A stretch of 64,000 nucleotides of DNA, taken from positions 124,001-188,000 of the forward strand of contig NZ_BHZE01000002.1 of the NCBI RefSeq assembly GCF_003851885.1. The letters run 5' to 3'. How positions within the stretch are numbered: position 1 is the first letter of the stretch; the number at the start of each line of letters is the position of its first letter. Shown piece after piece: positions 8,953 to 18,900 of the stretch. A model generated the notes under the pieces. That model was not told the DNA's origin. It saw nothing but the letters and a program-made list of their open reading frames with translations, and searched no databases. Source of the DNA: Thermaurantimonas aggregans (lineage in GTDB: Bacteria; Bacteroidota; Bacteroidia; Flavobacteriales; Schleiferiaceae). Both the position numbers and the translations under genes were made by a program.

Positions 8953-9930
8953 TTAAGGTTTATAGTTGGCTTGGTAAAAAATTGAATGATAGTCAGTACT
9001 TTTTATCAAGTCTTTGAGGGAAATATTTTTATTTTTTCGCATGTATTGGCTCACAATCTTATATCCAATCCACCTGCCAAGTCTGCCAGGTATTTGATTG
9101 TCGAATTCCGTTCCCAACTTAGTAAATGGAGCAGGGTCAATAAAATTTTTTTTCGTCATATAATTTACATCAAAAAGGAGCTTATTATTTACAAAATACA
9201 ACCAAATATTTCGCTCGTTTTCTTCACAAAAATCAAGTTGTTCTTTTGTGTATTTAAAAATGTTATATTCCTTTTCCTCTGGCAACAATTTTCGAGTTAT
9301 ATACAGCTTGATTCCTTCGCGAATCATATGCGAGAGTAACGTCTCTGAAGTTTGCTTTTGCTCAATAATCAGAGATTCAGATATTGCATAGGCTACGTCA
9401 ATGGGAATGAACTTTCTGTCGTGTTCTCGAGCGAGATATCTCGGCTGATTGCCATAGGCCGGATGTTCTTCTCCAAGATACAAATCGAGAGCAATAAACA
9501 GTAGAGAGTCACTAAAAATTACAGGGTAGTCATAGTCTAAGCGTGACACATAAGTGAACAAATAAAATTTTTCAAACGGTGGATTAAAGTGATATTTATA
9601 TCGCTCTAAAACGGGTACTATTTGCTCTATTTCTTTGTTGATGTATTTAAACGAATCCCTCACATGCGCATAAAGTCTTAAATGAACAGAATCTTTCAAA
9701 ATATTCCTCCAGAATTCATCATCTGTATTTGTAAAAAAGGGTGCATAGATTTTTTTTAATTTTGGAAGGCTGTCAAATACATTCTCTGGTGAAAGTTTAA
9801 AAAAATCCTGTTCAAATCTCCCTACTTTTAGTTCAACTTTTGCTCGGGAATCTTCTTCTAGAGTACAGCTGTTGAAAATCAATAAAAAAGATACGGGTAA
9901 AAGTATACAATAGTTAATTATACGAGTCAT
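8953..9930 (-). CDS. gldB: Gliding motility lipoprotein GldB
   Basis: From the ATG at 9930 this is a 325-residue lipoprotein with a signal peptide ending in a lipobox (LLIFNSC). An open frame continues 13 codons upstream, but that would put the signal peptide inside the protein. GldB-like features are VGRFEQDFFKLSPENVFDSLPKL, YAPFFTNTDDEFW, FSDSLLFIALDLYLG and a C-terminal RLGRWIGYKIVSQYM. GldB is an essential gliding component in F. johnsoniae and affects stability of the GldK/L/M/N type IX secretion core. The gene is AT-rich relative to its neighbours. Its 5' end faces a divergent beta-barrel gene across 46 bases. Confidence 0.88.
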   Translation of the reverse strand: MTRIINYCILLPVSFLLIFNSCTLEEDSRAKVELKVGRFEQDFFKLSPENVFDSLPKLKKIYAPFFTNTDDEFWRNILKDSVHLRLYAHVRDSFKYINKEIEQIVPVLERYKYHFNPPFEKFYLFTYVSRLDYDYPVIFSDSLLFIALDLYLGEEHPAYGNQPRYLAREHDRKFIPIDVAYAISESLIIEQKQTSETLLSHMIREGIKLYITRKLLPEEKEYNIFKYTKEQLDFCEENERNIWLYFVNNKLLFDVNYMTKKNFIDPAPFTKLGTEFDNQIPGRLGRWIGYKIVSQYMRKNKNISLKDLIKSTDYHSIFYQANYKP

Positions 9931-9945
9931 CTGCGAATTTGAAGA

Positions 9946-9953
9946 TACTTTTG
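9946..9953 (+). promoter_or_regulatory. -7 promoter box of the beta-barrel/nadE operon
   Basis: TACTTTTG fits TAnnTTTG and lies 23 bases before the ATG at 9977. It also shows that a possible GTG at 9953, in frame with that gene, cannot be the start, since it would lie within the promoter. Confidence 0.6.
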
Positions 9954-9976
9954 TGCAACAAAAATCCATTCAATCG

Positions 9977-10648
9977 ATGAGTTTTTCAAAGTTCCGTCTC
10001 GCTCTGTACATTTTTTTGTTTTTAAGCTCATTTACAGCCATTTCCCAAGTTACTCATACCTACAGGTTAGGTATTTATGGAGCCTCAACCCTTACCTGGA
10101 TGCCTTTTGACAATGACCTTTATCGAGGTCCGGCGCGGATGGGTTGGGGCTTTGGATTTTTGTTTAATCGTTTTTTGAACAGCAAAAATGCCTTTGCCGC
10201 AGGCCTCGACATTGGATCTTTGTATCACCATATCACCTATCCGGCTTACGACAGCATGATTGTCGGTAATCCCCTAATTAATGTTCGAATAAAAAATGAT
10301 TTTCAATTCTTTTCATTTCCCTTCTCCTATCGGATGTTTTGGGGTGAAATTGGATATTATAACCCTTTTGTCAATTTTGGATTCAATCTTGGATTTAGAC
10401 GTCGTCAGATAGTCGAATATGAACCAAATTATGAAAGTTTTAATCGAAACATCAACAATGGAATTCTGTTTAACCTTCTCATAGGTGTAGGAACAACCTA
10501 CGAAATAGCAGAATCTACTGACCTGTTTTTCGAAGTTTTATTCAACAGAAGCCTATTGAACAACATCAAAGAAAGCGCTGTTCCACAACTAAGTGGTGAA
10601 CAACCGCGTTTTTCATTTATCACGGTCAAGGCTGGATTGTTGTTTTAG
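9977..10648 (+). CDS. Outer-membrane beta-barrel protein (PorT-like)
   Basis: This 223-residue exported protein has a clear signal peptide (FRLALYIFLFLSSFTAISQ) followed by alternating amphipathic strands rich in aromatic residues and glycine. It ends in an aromatic residue (FITVKAGLLF), as outer-membrane barrels do. It resembles the PorT/OmpW-like small barrels of Bacteroidota, but no specific PorT signature can be claimed. nadE follows 4 bases after it in the same direction, and gldB is divergent from it. A role in the envelope or in T9SS/gliding is only suggested by that context. Confidence 0.7.
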   Translation: MSFSKFRLALYIFLFLSSFTAISQVTHTYRLGIYGASTLTWMPFDNDLYRGPARMGWGFGFLFNRFLNSKNAFAAGLDIGSLYHHITYPAYDSMIVGNPLINVRIKNDFQFFSFPFSYRMFWGEIGYYNPFVNFGFNLGFRRRQIVEYEPNYESFNRNINNGILFNLLIGVGTTYEIAESTDLFFEVLFNRSLLNNIKESAVPQLSGEQPRFSFITVKAGLLF

Positions 10649-10652
10649 GAAT

Positions 10653-11444
10653 ATGAATGCAGAAAGTGTAGCAAAGTATATAGCCGATTGGCTTAAAGAG
10701 TATGCTTTATCAGCCGGTTGTAAGGGATTTGTCGTCGGCATTTCAGGCGGAATAGACTCTGCCACGGTTTCAACGCTATGTGCCCGCACAGGTTTAGAGG
10801 TTTTGGTCATCACTATGCCCATCCATCAAGAGGTTAGTCAGCTCGATCGCGCAGCCAAGCACATCGATTGGTTAAAATCGCACTATCCCAAGGTTAGATC
10901 TTTAAAAGTGGATCTTACTAAAGTATTTGACGATCTCGTGGTTACCTATCAAGCTGATACTACCGATCACCTTGTAAATCTTTCTTTGGCCAATACGCGT
11001 TCGAGACTTCGAATGGTCACACTTTACTATTACGCTCAGGTCAACGGATTACTGGTTGCCGGCACTGGTAATAAAGTGGAGGATTATGGTGTGGGTTTTT
11101 ATACTAAGTATGGCGATGGAGGCGTAGATCTGAGTCCTATAGCTGACTTAATGAAATCAGAGGTTTATGAATTAGGACGATATTTAGGAATCATAGACGA
11201 AATCCTAAATGCTCCTCCCACTGATGGACTTTGGCACGACAATCGAACCGACGAACAACAGCTCGGAGCCACCTACGCACAGCTCGAGTGGGCCATGAAA
11301 ATGATTGAGGAAGGTAAATCGCCTGAAGACTTCGAAGGCGAGGAGCGAAAAGTGATGGAGGTGTTTTTATCTCATCACCGTCGCAACAAACATAAAATGG
11401 TGCCAATACCCGTTTGTAAGATACCTGAAACCATCAAAAATTAA
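10653..11444 (+). CDS. nadE: NAD(+) synthase, ammonia-dependent type
   Basis: This 263-residue protein makes NAD from deamido-NAD, ATP and ammonia. The ATP-pyrophosphatase P-loop SGGIDSA is near residue 30, and NTRSRLRMVTLYYYAQ, GTGNKVEDYGVGFYTKYGDGGVD and the deamido-NAD-contacting segment follow in the normal order. There is no N-terminal glutaminase domain, so free ammonia or a separate amidotransferase is used. The start at 10653 is the first ATG outside the upstream barrel gene. In Flavobacterium nadE neighbours gldB and gldC, which agrees with the gldB gene close by, though here the orientation differs and a barrel gene intervenes. Confidence 0.95.
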   Translation: MNAESVAKYIADWLKEYALSAGCKGFVVGISGGIDSATVSTLCARTGLEVLVITMPIHQEVSQLDRAAKHIDWLKSHYPKVRSLKVDLTKVFDDLVVTYQADTTDHLVNLSLANTRSRLRMVTLYYYAQVNGLLVAGTGNKVEDYGVGFYTKYGDGGVDLSPIADLMKSEVYELGRYLGIIDEILNAPPTDGLWHDNRTDEQQLGATYAQLEWAMKMIEEGKSPEDFEGEERKVMEVFLSHHRRNKHKMVPIPVCKIPETIKN

Positions 11445-11451
11445 TCGCCAT

Positions 11452-12159
11452 TTGAGATACCTCCTGATTATTGTGGCTTTTATACTTACAGGGGCAAGTT
11501 TCGCCCAAACCGACGAGGTATATTATGATGCTAAAGGGCGAAAAACCGGTTATTGGAGAAAATATTATCCTAACAAGCAATTGAAATTCGAAGGTCGCTT
11601 TGAAGACGACATCGAAGTAGGAGTTTTTAAATATTACCACGAAAACGGAAAGTTAAAGACAGAAAACACCTTCAGAGGTAAAACAGGTATTTGTTATTCA
11701 AAACAGTACGATCAAAATGGTAACCTGCTGGCAGAGGGTCTTTACAACAAACGCCAAAAAGACAGCGTTTGGACGTATTACAACGAGCAGGGGGTCAAGA
11801 TTTCTCAAGAAACGTACACCAAAGGAAAACTCCACGGCCCTGTGATCACTTATTTTCCCAACGGCAAAGTGGCAGAGCGCATCGAATATGTAAACGGTGT
11901 GCGCCAAGGCGTCTGGGAGCAATTTTTTGAAGATGGCAATCGCAGTATTTCAGCCACCTACAAGGCTGACAAATTGCACGGTGAGGCTACGTATTACTCC
12001 GTATTCGGATCTGTGAGAGCAAAAGGAACGTATGTCGAAGGAGTGCGTCACGGCGATTGGTTTTTTTACAGCGACGAAGGTCGCCCGGAGCGAAAAGAGA
12101 CGTATCAGAACGGATTTTTAGTGCGCATGGTTGAATATTCCAAAAAATCAGCCCAATAA
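11452..12159 (+). CDS. Exported YwqK/MORN-type repeat protein
   Basis: The 235 residues start with a signal peptide (RYLLIIVAFILTGASFAQ) and continue as about nine repeats of roughly 22 residues with the pattern GxWxxYYxNGxLKxExxYxxG, typical of the YwqK/MORN_2 family. The only reasonable start is TTG at 11452, since no ATG exists between the nadE stop and the signal sequence. Such proteins are common in Bacteroidota; they are often labelled toxin-antitoxin YwqK family, but no toxin gene lies here. It shares one base with mnmA (TAATG), suggesting translational coupling. The function is unknown. Confidence 0.8.
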   Translation: MRYLLIIVAFILTGASFAQTDEVYYDAKGRKTGYWRKYYPNKQLKFEGRFEDDIEVGVFKYYHENGKLKTENTFRGKTGICYSKQYDQNGNLLAEGLYNKRQKDSVWTYYNEQGVKISQETYTKGKLHGPVITYFPNGKVAERIEYVNGVRQGVWEQFFEDGNRSISATYKADKLHGEATYYSVFGSVRAKGTYVEGVRHGDWFFYSDEGRPERKETYQNGFLVRMVEYSKKSAQ

Positions 12160-13349
12160 TGGCTCGTGTGGTAGTTGGCATGTCGGGCGGTGTGGATAGC
12201 AGTGTAGCTGCTCTGCTCCTTCAGCAGCAAGGGCATGAAGTAATAGGTATTTTCATGCGGAACTGGAACGACGAATCAGTGACGCTCAACAACGAGTGCC
12301 CTTGGGTGGATGACAGCCAGGACGCACTGATGGTGGCCGAATCGCTAGGAATCCCGTTCAGAGTGATTGATTTTAGCGAAACGTACAAAAAGCGGATCGT
12401 CGATTACATGTTTGCCGAGTATGAGGCCGGCCGCACTCCCAATCCCGATGTGCTCTGCAATCGGGAGATAAAATTTGATGTGTTTCTCGAAGAAGCTTTA
12501 AAACTCGGTGCCGATTACGTAGCGACAGGTCATTACTGCCGAAAGCAAGTAGAGACAGCAACAAGTGGAACTGAGATCCATCGCCTTCTGAAAGGTGTGG
12601 ACCATAACAAAGACCAAAGCTACTTTCTCTGTCAGGTGAGGCAATCCCAGTTAGCTAAAGCTCTTTTTCCCATTGGTCACCTTCAAAAAGCCGAAGTAAG
12701 ACAAATAGCTCAAAAACACGGTTTAATTACTGCAAACAAAAAAGATTCTCAGGGACTGTGTTTTATCGGCAAAGTCAGCCTACCTGAATTTTTACAACAG
12801 CAATTAAAACCCAAAAAAGGCAAAATCATTCTCGTTCCGCCACAAGCTCTGCAAGTAGCACTTTACACGGGTATGGAGGAAATAACCGAAGAAAATCTGG
12901 ATGTTTGGGCTACTCCTCCGCAACTCACTGCCTCCATGGGTCAAAACATCGGCGAGCACAGTGGAGCTCATTACTTTACCATCGGCCAACGCAAGGGGCT
13001 TGGCTTAGGAGGCATGAAAAAACCACCTTTTGTGATAGGAACCGATGTGCATGAGAACATCTTGTATGTAGGCGAAGGCGAAGACCATCCGGGACTTTAC
13101 CGCAGCGCACTAAAAATGAAAAATGAAACGCTCAACTGGATTGTTCCAGGAGAACATTTAAAACCCGGTGAGCGTAAAAGGTACATGTGTAGAATTCGCT
13201 ACCGCCAAGAGCTTGAACCTGCCACGCTTTTTGTTTTCGAAGAATACAGTTATCTGCTTTTCGATAAACCTCAAAAGGCCATTAGTCCTGGCCAGTTTGC
13301 CGTGTGGTACGAAGGCGAGTATTTGGTAGGTAGCGGTGTAATACTTTAG
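12159..13349 (+). CDS. mnmA: tRNA-specific 2-thiouridylase MnmA
   Basis: This 396-residue enzyme puts sulfur on U34 of tRNA-Lys, Glu and Gln. The ATP-binding GMSGGVDSSVAALLL is at the N-terminus. The first catalytic cysteine is in NPDVLCNREIKFD, the tRNA-binding region includes ATGHYCR, and the second cysteine is in SQGLCFIG. The length is slightly above the usual 360-370. The start codon overlaps the stop of the preceding gene by one base, and a T9SS protease follows 3 bases after, so the run from the beta-barrel at 9977 to 15889 may be a single operon. Confidence 0.95.
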   Translation: MARVVVGMSGGVDSSVAALLLQQQGHEVIGIFMRNWNDESVTLNNECPWVDDSQDALMVAESLGIPFRVIDFSETYKKRIVDYMFAEYEAGRTPNPDVLCNREIKFDVFLEEALKLGADYVATGHYCRKQVETATSGTEIHRLLKGVDHNKDQSYFLCQVRQSQLAKALFPIGHLQKAEVRQIAQKHGLITANKKDSQGLCFIGKVSLPEFLQQQLKPKKGKIILVPPQALQVALYTGMEEITEENLDVWATPPQLTASMGQNIGEHSGAHYFTIGQRKGLGLGGMKKPPFVIGTDVHENILYVGEGEDHPGLYRSALKMKNETLNWIVPGEHLKPGERKRYMCRIRYRQELEPATLFVFEEYSYLLFDKPQKAISPGQFAVWYEGEYLVGSGVIL

Positions 13350-13352
13350 AAC

Positions 13353-14927
13353 ATGAGGAAGGGAATTTTAATCTTGCTTTTTGCACTGGCTTCGGTTACG
13401 TATGCCCAGCAGCATTACATTGTTTATTTAAAAGACAAAGGCAGTAACATTCATTTACTTTCAGATCCTCAAAAATTCTTAAGTACACGTGCCTTATTGA
13501 GAAAACAGGCGCACAACATACCCATCGATGCAACTGACCTTCCTGTTTGTAACAACTACATAAAGGCGGTTTCAGAGGTCATTGGGACTGAGGGTAAAAT
13601 TTTACAAAAAAGCAAGTGGCTGAATACACTTTTTTTAAGCACATCTGAGTACAAAATCAATCAAATTGCTCAATTGCCCTTTGTAACTCACATAGAGCCA
13701 TATACACCCAAAAGTTCAATTACAGCGCGCACGCAAATAGTGAATCACGGCCTCAGCAAGCCTCAGATAGAAATGCTCAAAGGGCAATTTCTTCACAACC
13801 AGGGCTATTTAGGTCAAGGGATGCTCATAGCCGTTTTCGATGGTGGATTTTTTAATACAGATAATGCTTCTGTTTTCGATTCACTCTATCAATCAGGTCG
13901 ATTAAAGTTTACTTACAATTTCAACAACAACAGTTCGAACGTTTACTTTCCTGGTTCGCACGGCACGGCTGTATTAGGTGTTTTGGCCTCTTATGCGCCA
14001 GGTCAAATGATTGGTACCGCACCTAAGGCCGATTACATTTTGCTCCAAACTGAATTTGAACCCACTGAAACCCGACAAGAAGAATACAATTGGCTCGCTG
14101 GAGCCGAGTTAAGTGATTCGTTAGGGGTTGACATTATTAATTCTTCACTGGGCTACAGCACTTTTGATAATCCTGCAGATAATTACACAGTCGCTCAGCT
14201 TAACGGGCAAACGGCTATTGTAACCCAAGCAGCTCTATGGGCTGCTCGAAAGGGGATGCTCGTGGTGAATTCAGCTGGCAATGAAGGGAATAGCAGTTGG
14301 CAAAAAATTCTCTTTCCGGCAGATGCTGATTCTATACTGGCAGTAGGTGGAGTAAACAGCGCGGGTCAGCGAGTTAATTTCAGCAGTATGGGACCTACAG
14401 CAGATCAACGCATTAAACCCGATGTCGCTGCCCAGGCTTTTCAGGTATTTACAATAAACAGCAGTGGGAATGCCACTACCGCAAATGGTACTTCATTCTC
14501 TGCACCTTTGATCAGTGGTTTAGCTGCTTGTTTATGGCAGATGTATCCCAACAAGTCGTTTTTTGACATTCGAAATGCCATCTTGCAAAGTGGTCATATG
14601 GCATCAAATCCTGATACCCTCTTAGGTTATGGAATTCCTGACTTTCAGCTTGCCGCACAACTGCTTCTTAATCAGTCTGAAATAGAAGATGACAAAGAGA
14701 AAATTAGCATTTTTCCTAATCCGGTAAGAGATGAACTCCATGTTAAGGGTTTGGAATCTGCTGAAATTAAAGAGATTAGGATTTACGATGGATATGGTCG
14801 ACTTGTGAAAGCAATTAATAAAATTGAAAATGGAGATATAAATGTATCCTCGTTGCCGTCAGGGATCTATTTTATAACTTTTACTTTTGAAGGCCATAAA
14901 ATCACAAAAAAAATTTTAAAGCTTTGA
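13353..14927 (+). CDS. Secreted S8 (subtilisin) peptidase with T9SS type A sorting domain
   Basis: This 524-residue subtilase has a signal peptide (ILILLFALASVTYAQ) and an N-terminal propeptide region. The catalytic triad is Asp in LIAVFDGGFF (about 165), His in GSHGTAVLGV (about 205) and Ser in NGTSFSAPLISG (about 385); the oxyanion Asn is in VNSAGNEGN. The C-terminal 75 residues are a type A sorting domain (ISIFPNPVRDELHV, GRLVKAI, LPSGIYFITF, KITKKILKL) that directs export through the type IX system. It is probably cell-surface or extracellular. The substrate is unknown. Its TGA stop overlaps the TTG start of the next gene. Confidence 0.93.
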   Translation: MRKGILILLFALASVTYAQQHYIVYLKDKGSNIHLLSDPQKFLSTRALLRKQAHNIPIDATDLPVCNNYIKAVSEVIGTEGKILQKSKWLNTLFLSTSEYKINQIAQLPFVTHIEPYTPKSSITARTQIVNHGLSKPQIEMLKGQFLHNQGYLGQGMLIAVFDGGFFNTDNASVFDSLYQSGRLKFTYNFNNNSSNVYFPGSHGTAVLGVLASYAPGQMIGTAPKADYILLQTEFEPTETRQEEYNWLAGAELSDSLGVDIINSSLGYSTFDNPADNYTVAQLNGQTAIVTQAALWAARKGMLVVNSAGNEGNSSWQKILFPADADSILAVGGVNSAGQRVNFSSMGPTADQRIKPDVAAQAFQVFTINSSGNATTANGTSFSAPLISGLAACLWQMYPNKSFFDIRNAILQSGHMASNPDTLLGYGIPDFQLAAQLLLNQSEIEDDKEKISIFPNPVRDELHVKGLESAEIKEIRIYDGYGRLVKAINKIENGDINVSSLPSGIYFITFTFEGHKITKKILKL

Positions 14928-15889
14928 TAGATAAGAGATTTGATTTTTCCAAAAATAGAGTTTGTTCCTTATTTGGCATTCGATATCCGGTGATTCAGGC
15001 CGGAATGATTTGGGTAAGTGGCTGGAAGCTGGCTCGTGCAGTAAGCGATGCTGGAGGACTGGGAATTATCGGGGCTGGCAGTATGTATCCGGATGTGCTG
15101 AGAGAACATATCCAAAAATTCAAAGCGCACTCCGACAAGCCCTTTGCCGTAAATGTGCCTATGTTGTATCCTGACTTGGACAAAATTGTGGACATCATCA
15201 TCGAAGAAAGAGTTCCCATTGTCTTTACTTCAGCCGGAAATCCAGCTACCTACACTCCAAAGTTTAAGGACAATGGTCTGAAGGTGGTTCATGTAGTGAG
15301 CAGCGTAAAATTTGCCCTGAAGGCTCAAGCCGCTGGTGTAGATGCCGTGGTGGCTGAAGGCTTTGAGGCAGGTGGCCACAACGGACGGGAAGAAACCACT
15401 ACGATGGTTTTAATTCCTGCTGTTAGACGAGAGATAGATATACCCCTGATAGCTGCAGGTGGAATAGGTTCAGGGGCATCAATGATGGCAGCTATGGCTT
15501 TAGGAGCCGAAGGAGTACAGGTGGGTTCGAGGTTTGCAGCTTCAGTTGAAAGCTCTGCTCATCAGGCATTTAAAAAAGCGATCGTAAACGCCAAAGAAGG
15601 TGACACAATTTTGACCCTTAAAGAGTTAGCCCCAGTGCGTTTAATTAAAAATAGGTTTTATGACCAGGTAAAGGCTGCATACGAACGTGGAGCCACTGTA
15701 GAGGAGTTAAAACAAATTCTCGGCAGAGCTCGGGCTAAAAAAGGCATGTTTGAAGGCGATCTCGACGAAGGTGAACTCGAAATAGGCCAAATCTCCGCCA
15801 TAATAGACGATATTAAACCCGCAGCTCAAATACTTCAGGAAATTATTTCCGAATACAATGAATTAAAAGCAGCGATTAGAAATTCTTAG
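14924..15889 (+). CDS. Nitronate monooxygenase / NPD-family flavoprotein
   Basis: This 321-residue FMN-dependent TIM-barrel enzyme has the family segments YPVIQAGMIWVSGWKLARAVSDAGGLGIIGAGSMYP, VPIVFTSAGNP, VAEGFEAGGHNGREE and IPLIAAGGIGSGASMMAAMALGAEGVQVGSRF. The family oxidises alkyl nitronates; several members have other substrates or act like enoyl-ACP reductase FabK, so the name is provisional. The start is TTG at 14924, sharing TTGA with the stop of the protease gene. The next ATG would remove the first conserved block. It ends the operon; a 104-base gap follows. Confidence 0.85.
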   Translation: MIDKRFDFSKNRVCSLFGIRYPVIQAGMIWVSGWKLARAVSDAGGLGIIGAGSMYPDVLREHIQKFKAHSDKPFAVNVPMLYPDLDKIVDIIIEERVPIVFTSAGNPATYTPKFKDNGLKVVHVVSSVKFALKAQAAGVDAVVAEGFEAGGHNGREETTTMVLIPAVRREIDIPLIAAGGIGSGASMMAAMALGAEGVQVGSRFAASVESSAHQAFKKAIVNAKEGDTILTLKELAPVRLIKNRFYDQVKAAYERGATVEELKQILGRARAKKGMFEGDLDEGELEIGQISAIIDDIKPAAQILQEIISEYNELKAAIRNS

Positions 15890-15993
15890 TCATTCGCTAA
15901 TTAATAAAAAATGGAAATTAATTAGTGAGTTTGCATCAATTTTTTGCGGTTTATTGTATCTACTTTTAATTTGTATCAAATAAGGTCTTACAA

Positions 15994-18900
15994 ATGAGGA
16001 TGTACAAAAACGCACTGTTCACAATATTCCTATTTGTTTTTTCATTTCTGTCTTATCATACAAAATCCAGCCACATTCGTGGAGGAGAGATTACTTGGAG
16101 ATGTGCACCAAATGGCGGGTGGATTTTTACCTTTAAAATCTATGGCGAGTGCGGAAGTACAGTTATTAGCCAATTTGAAACAAGTCTTACTCAGCAACTA
16201 CAGATTCAAAACTATCCGACTGTTGGAGGAACGACTAATGTAACAGTTACACGCATTAGCAGGCAGGATATTTCGCCGAAGTGTTGGAATCCGAGTTGGG
16301 AATGGCGTTGCACGCCTAATAACCAACCGCCGTTTAATGGTCAGAATCCACAATGTCCTCCGCAGTTCACACCTTGCGATTGGAACGGTCAATCATACGG
16401 TGCCGTGGCGGAGTTTGTTTATGAATCTGCACCTATTATGCTATCGGGTACTCCACCTGCCCAAGGCTGGACTGTAAACTGGAACGTATGCTGCAGAAAC
16501 AATTCAATTAACATTGTAGGTGCATCCGGTCAATCAGCTTGGTTTAGAAGTGTAATGTTTCCGAAGCCCAATCCGACAGGTCCTGGCTTCATGAACGCAT
16601 CTACTTGCTACGACAATTCACCACAGTTTCTCGAGCCTCCAGTCGTTGTCATTTGTGCAGGTAACCCTCAGATTTACAGCCCACTTTCTTTCGACAAAGA
16701 TTTGGACCCAGTTCAATACTCTTTAGCTAACGGACTGGGAAACAATGGCAATCCAATGACCTGGGCTACCGGATATTCTGCAAATCAACCTTTTCCCACT
16801 AATGCACCAAATGGACCTACTTCAATCGATCCAACTACAGGAAATATTACTATAAATCAAATTGGAAATATTACCGAAGGCAACTATTTGTTAGTTATAC
16901 GCGTTACTTCATTTTGTGGTGGTGTTCCCATATCTGAAGTGTACAGAGATGTGCAAATATCCATAGTTAACTGTCAAAAAATTCAGGGAAATCCACCTAA
17001 TAATGCCCCATCATTAACTATTTCACCAATAGGAAATCTGAATTACACTTTAGTCGGAAATACATTGACGGTGTATGCTGTGGCAAAAGATACAATTCAG
17101 TTTAATCTTTTAGCGCAAGATATTGATCTGAATCCTTTACCACCTACCAATATTCCGGCAATACCTCAGCAAGTGAGGTTTTTTGCTGCGGGTGGTCAGG
17201 TAGGAGCAAATTTAACAGATACAAACAGCTGTGATTTTCCACCTTGTGCAGTGATGCATCCGGGTCCAGGCCAATCCGGTTATACAAATCCTGTAAACAA
17301 CGCAATAAAATTCTTCTGGAGAACTGATTGTAACCACTTGAGCAGTAATTCGGTATGTGGTATTTCAGGACTGAATGAATATGTCTTTACCCTTCGGATG
17401 TCTGACAATTATTGTCCATCACCGGCTATTGCCATTGCTACCGTACGGGTAATCATTAATGCCTCATCAGCTGACTCAGCGCGTTTACACTGTGTTAACC
17501 GACTCAACAACAATGGCGTGTATCAGCTGAACTGGACGCCTCCTCAAGACACCGGATATAACTTTAATTATTACATAATATATGGTAGCCCGAGCCCTGC
17601 TGGGCCATATGTGCCGCTTGACACCCTCTATGGTTGGGCTACAAATACTTATACCACTCAGCCACTTACTCCAAATACAGGGTGGAATTTTTATGTAGCC
17701 TCTAATATGGGTTGTAACTACAGCTCTAATTCCGATACGCTTCGCGCTATTGAACTAAATTTGAATGTTTTTCCACCAAACAATGGCCAGTTTGGACAAA
17801 TGACCTGGAACGACATTAAGACAAATGGTAGTTCAGATAAATTCTTTTCAATATGGGCTGAACATCCTAAAGGTTCAAACAATTGGATTAAGTTAGATTC
17901 CACAAAGCTATTTACTTACACCGATACAGTAAACGCCTGTGGCGATACAGTGGCTTTTCAAATAAGAGCTGAGCAAGACAGTGGAGCTTCGTGTTTTGCT
18001 TATTCTAATATTGAAGATGGATATTTTACAGACATATCCAATACCGATACTATGCAGCTGGTTTATGTTACGGTAAACAACAACAAAGCTCAGATTGACT
18101 TTTTGCCGAGCAATTCGGGTGATGTAGAAACTTACTATATTTTAAGTGGCAATCCCTTTACAAATACCTGGTCGATAGTGGATACCCTTGATCAAAACGA
18201 CACACTTCCACACATCTGGCAAGGGTCCAATGCTGGCAATCAAATTGAGTATTTTCGAGTCATATCGGCCGACAGTTGTGGTAATTTCTCTGACGATCAA
18301 ATAGTTGTTTGGCATAATACCCTCTTAATCAACTATATTCTTAGAGTTTGCGAAGGAACTAATACCCTTTATTGGAATAGATACAATGGTTGGGGCAACG
18401 ATCTTGTCGGTTATGAAGTCTACGCCGATATTAATTCGCCGATACTTGGCAATTTACCAAATCAATTGCTCTTCACCGGTACACCTAACGATACGTTTTA
18501 CGTTCAAACCAGTTTCGAAGAAGGTGCAGACTATTGCTACAGAGTTGAAGCAATCCACACAAATGGAATTCGGTCAGTATCTCAGATTACTTGTATGAAT
18601 CCAGGGGTGCTGATACCTTCAAACTTGATGTACATCCCTTACACTGAGGTTAAAAACAATGCCATCCAAATTGAATTTTTCTATGATGGCGCTGCTGATA
18701 TTCGAGAGTACATTCTTCAAAGAGGTCATTCAGCCAATGGACCTTTCTATGAAATCGTGAGATTCCCACACAACACTACACCACCTTTTAGGCACACATT
18801 TACGGATAATAAGGTGGACATCAATCAATCGTATTTCTATCGGGTTGTCGGGGTAAACAATTGTGATACCATCGGTGCCGTATCAAATCATGCTCGTAAT

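Noticed and set aside
11452-12159. A toxin-antitoxin module based on the YwqK repeats
   Set aside because: No small toxin-like partner gene is adjacent; the protein has a signal peptide and is surrounded by nadE and mnmA.
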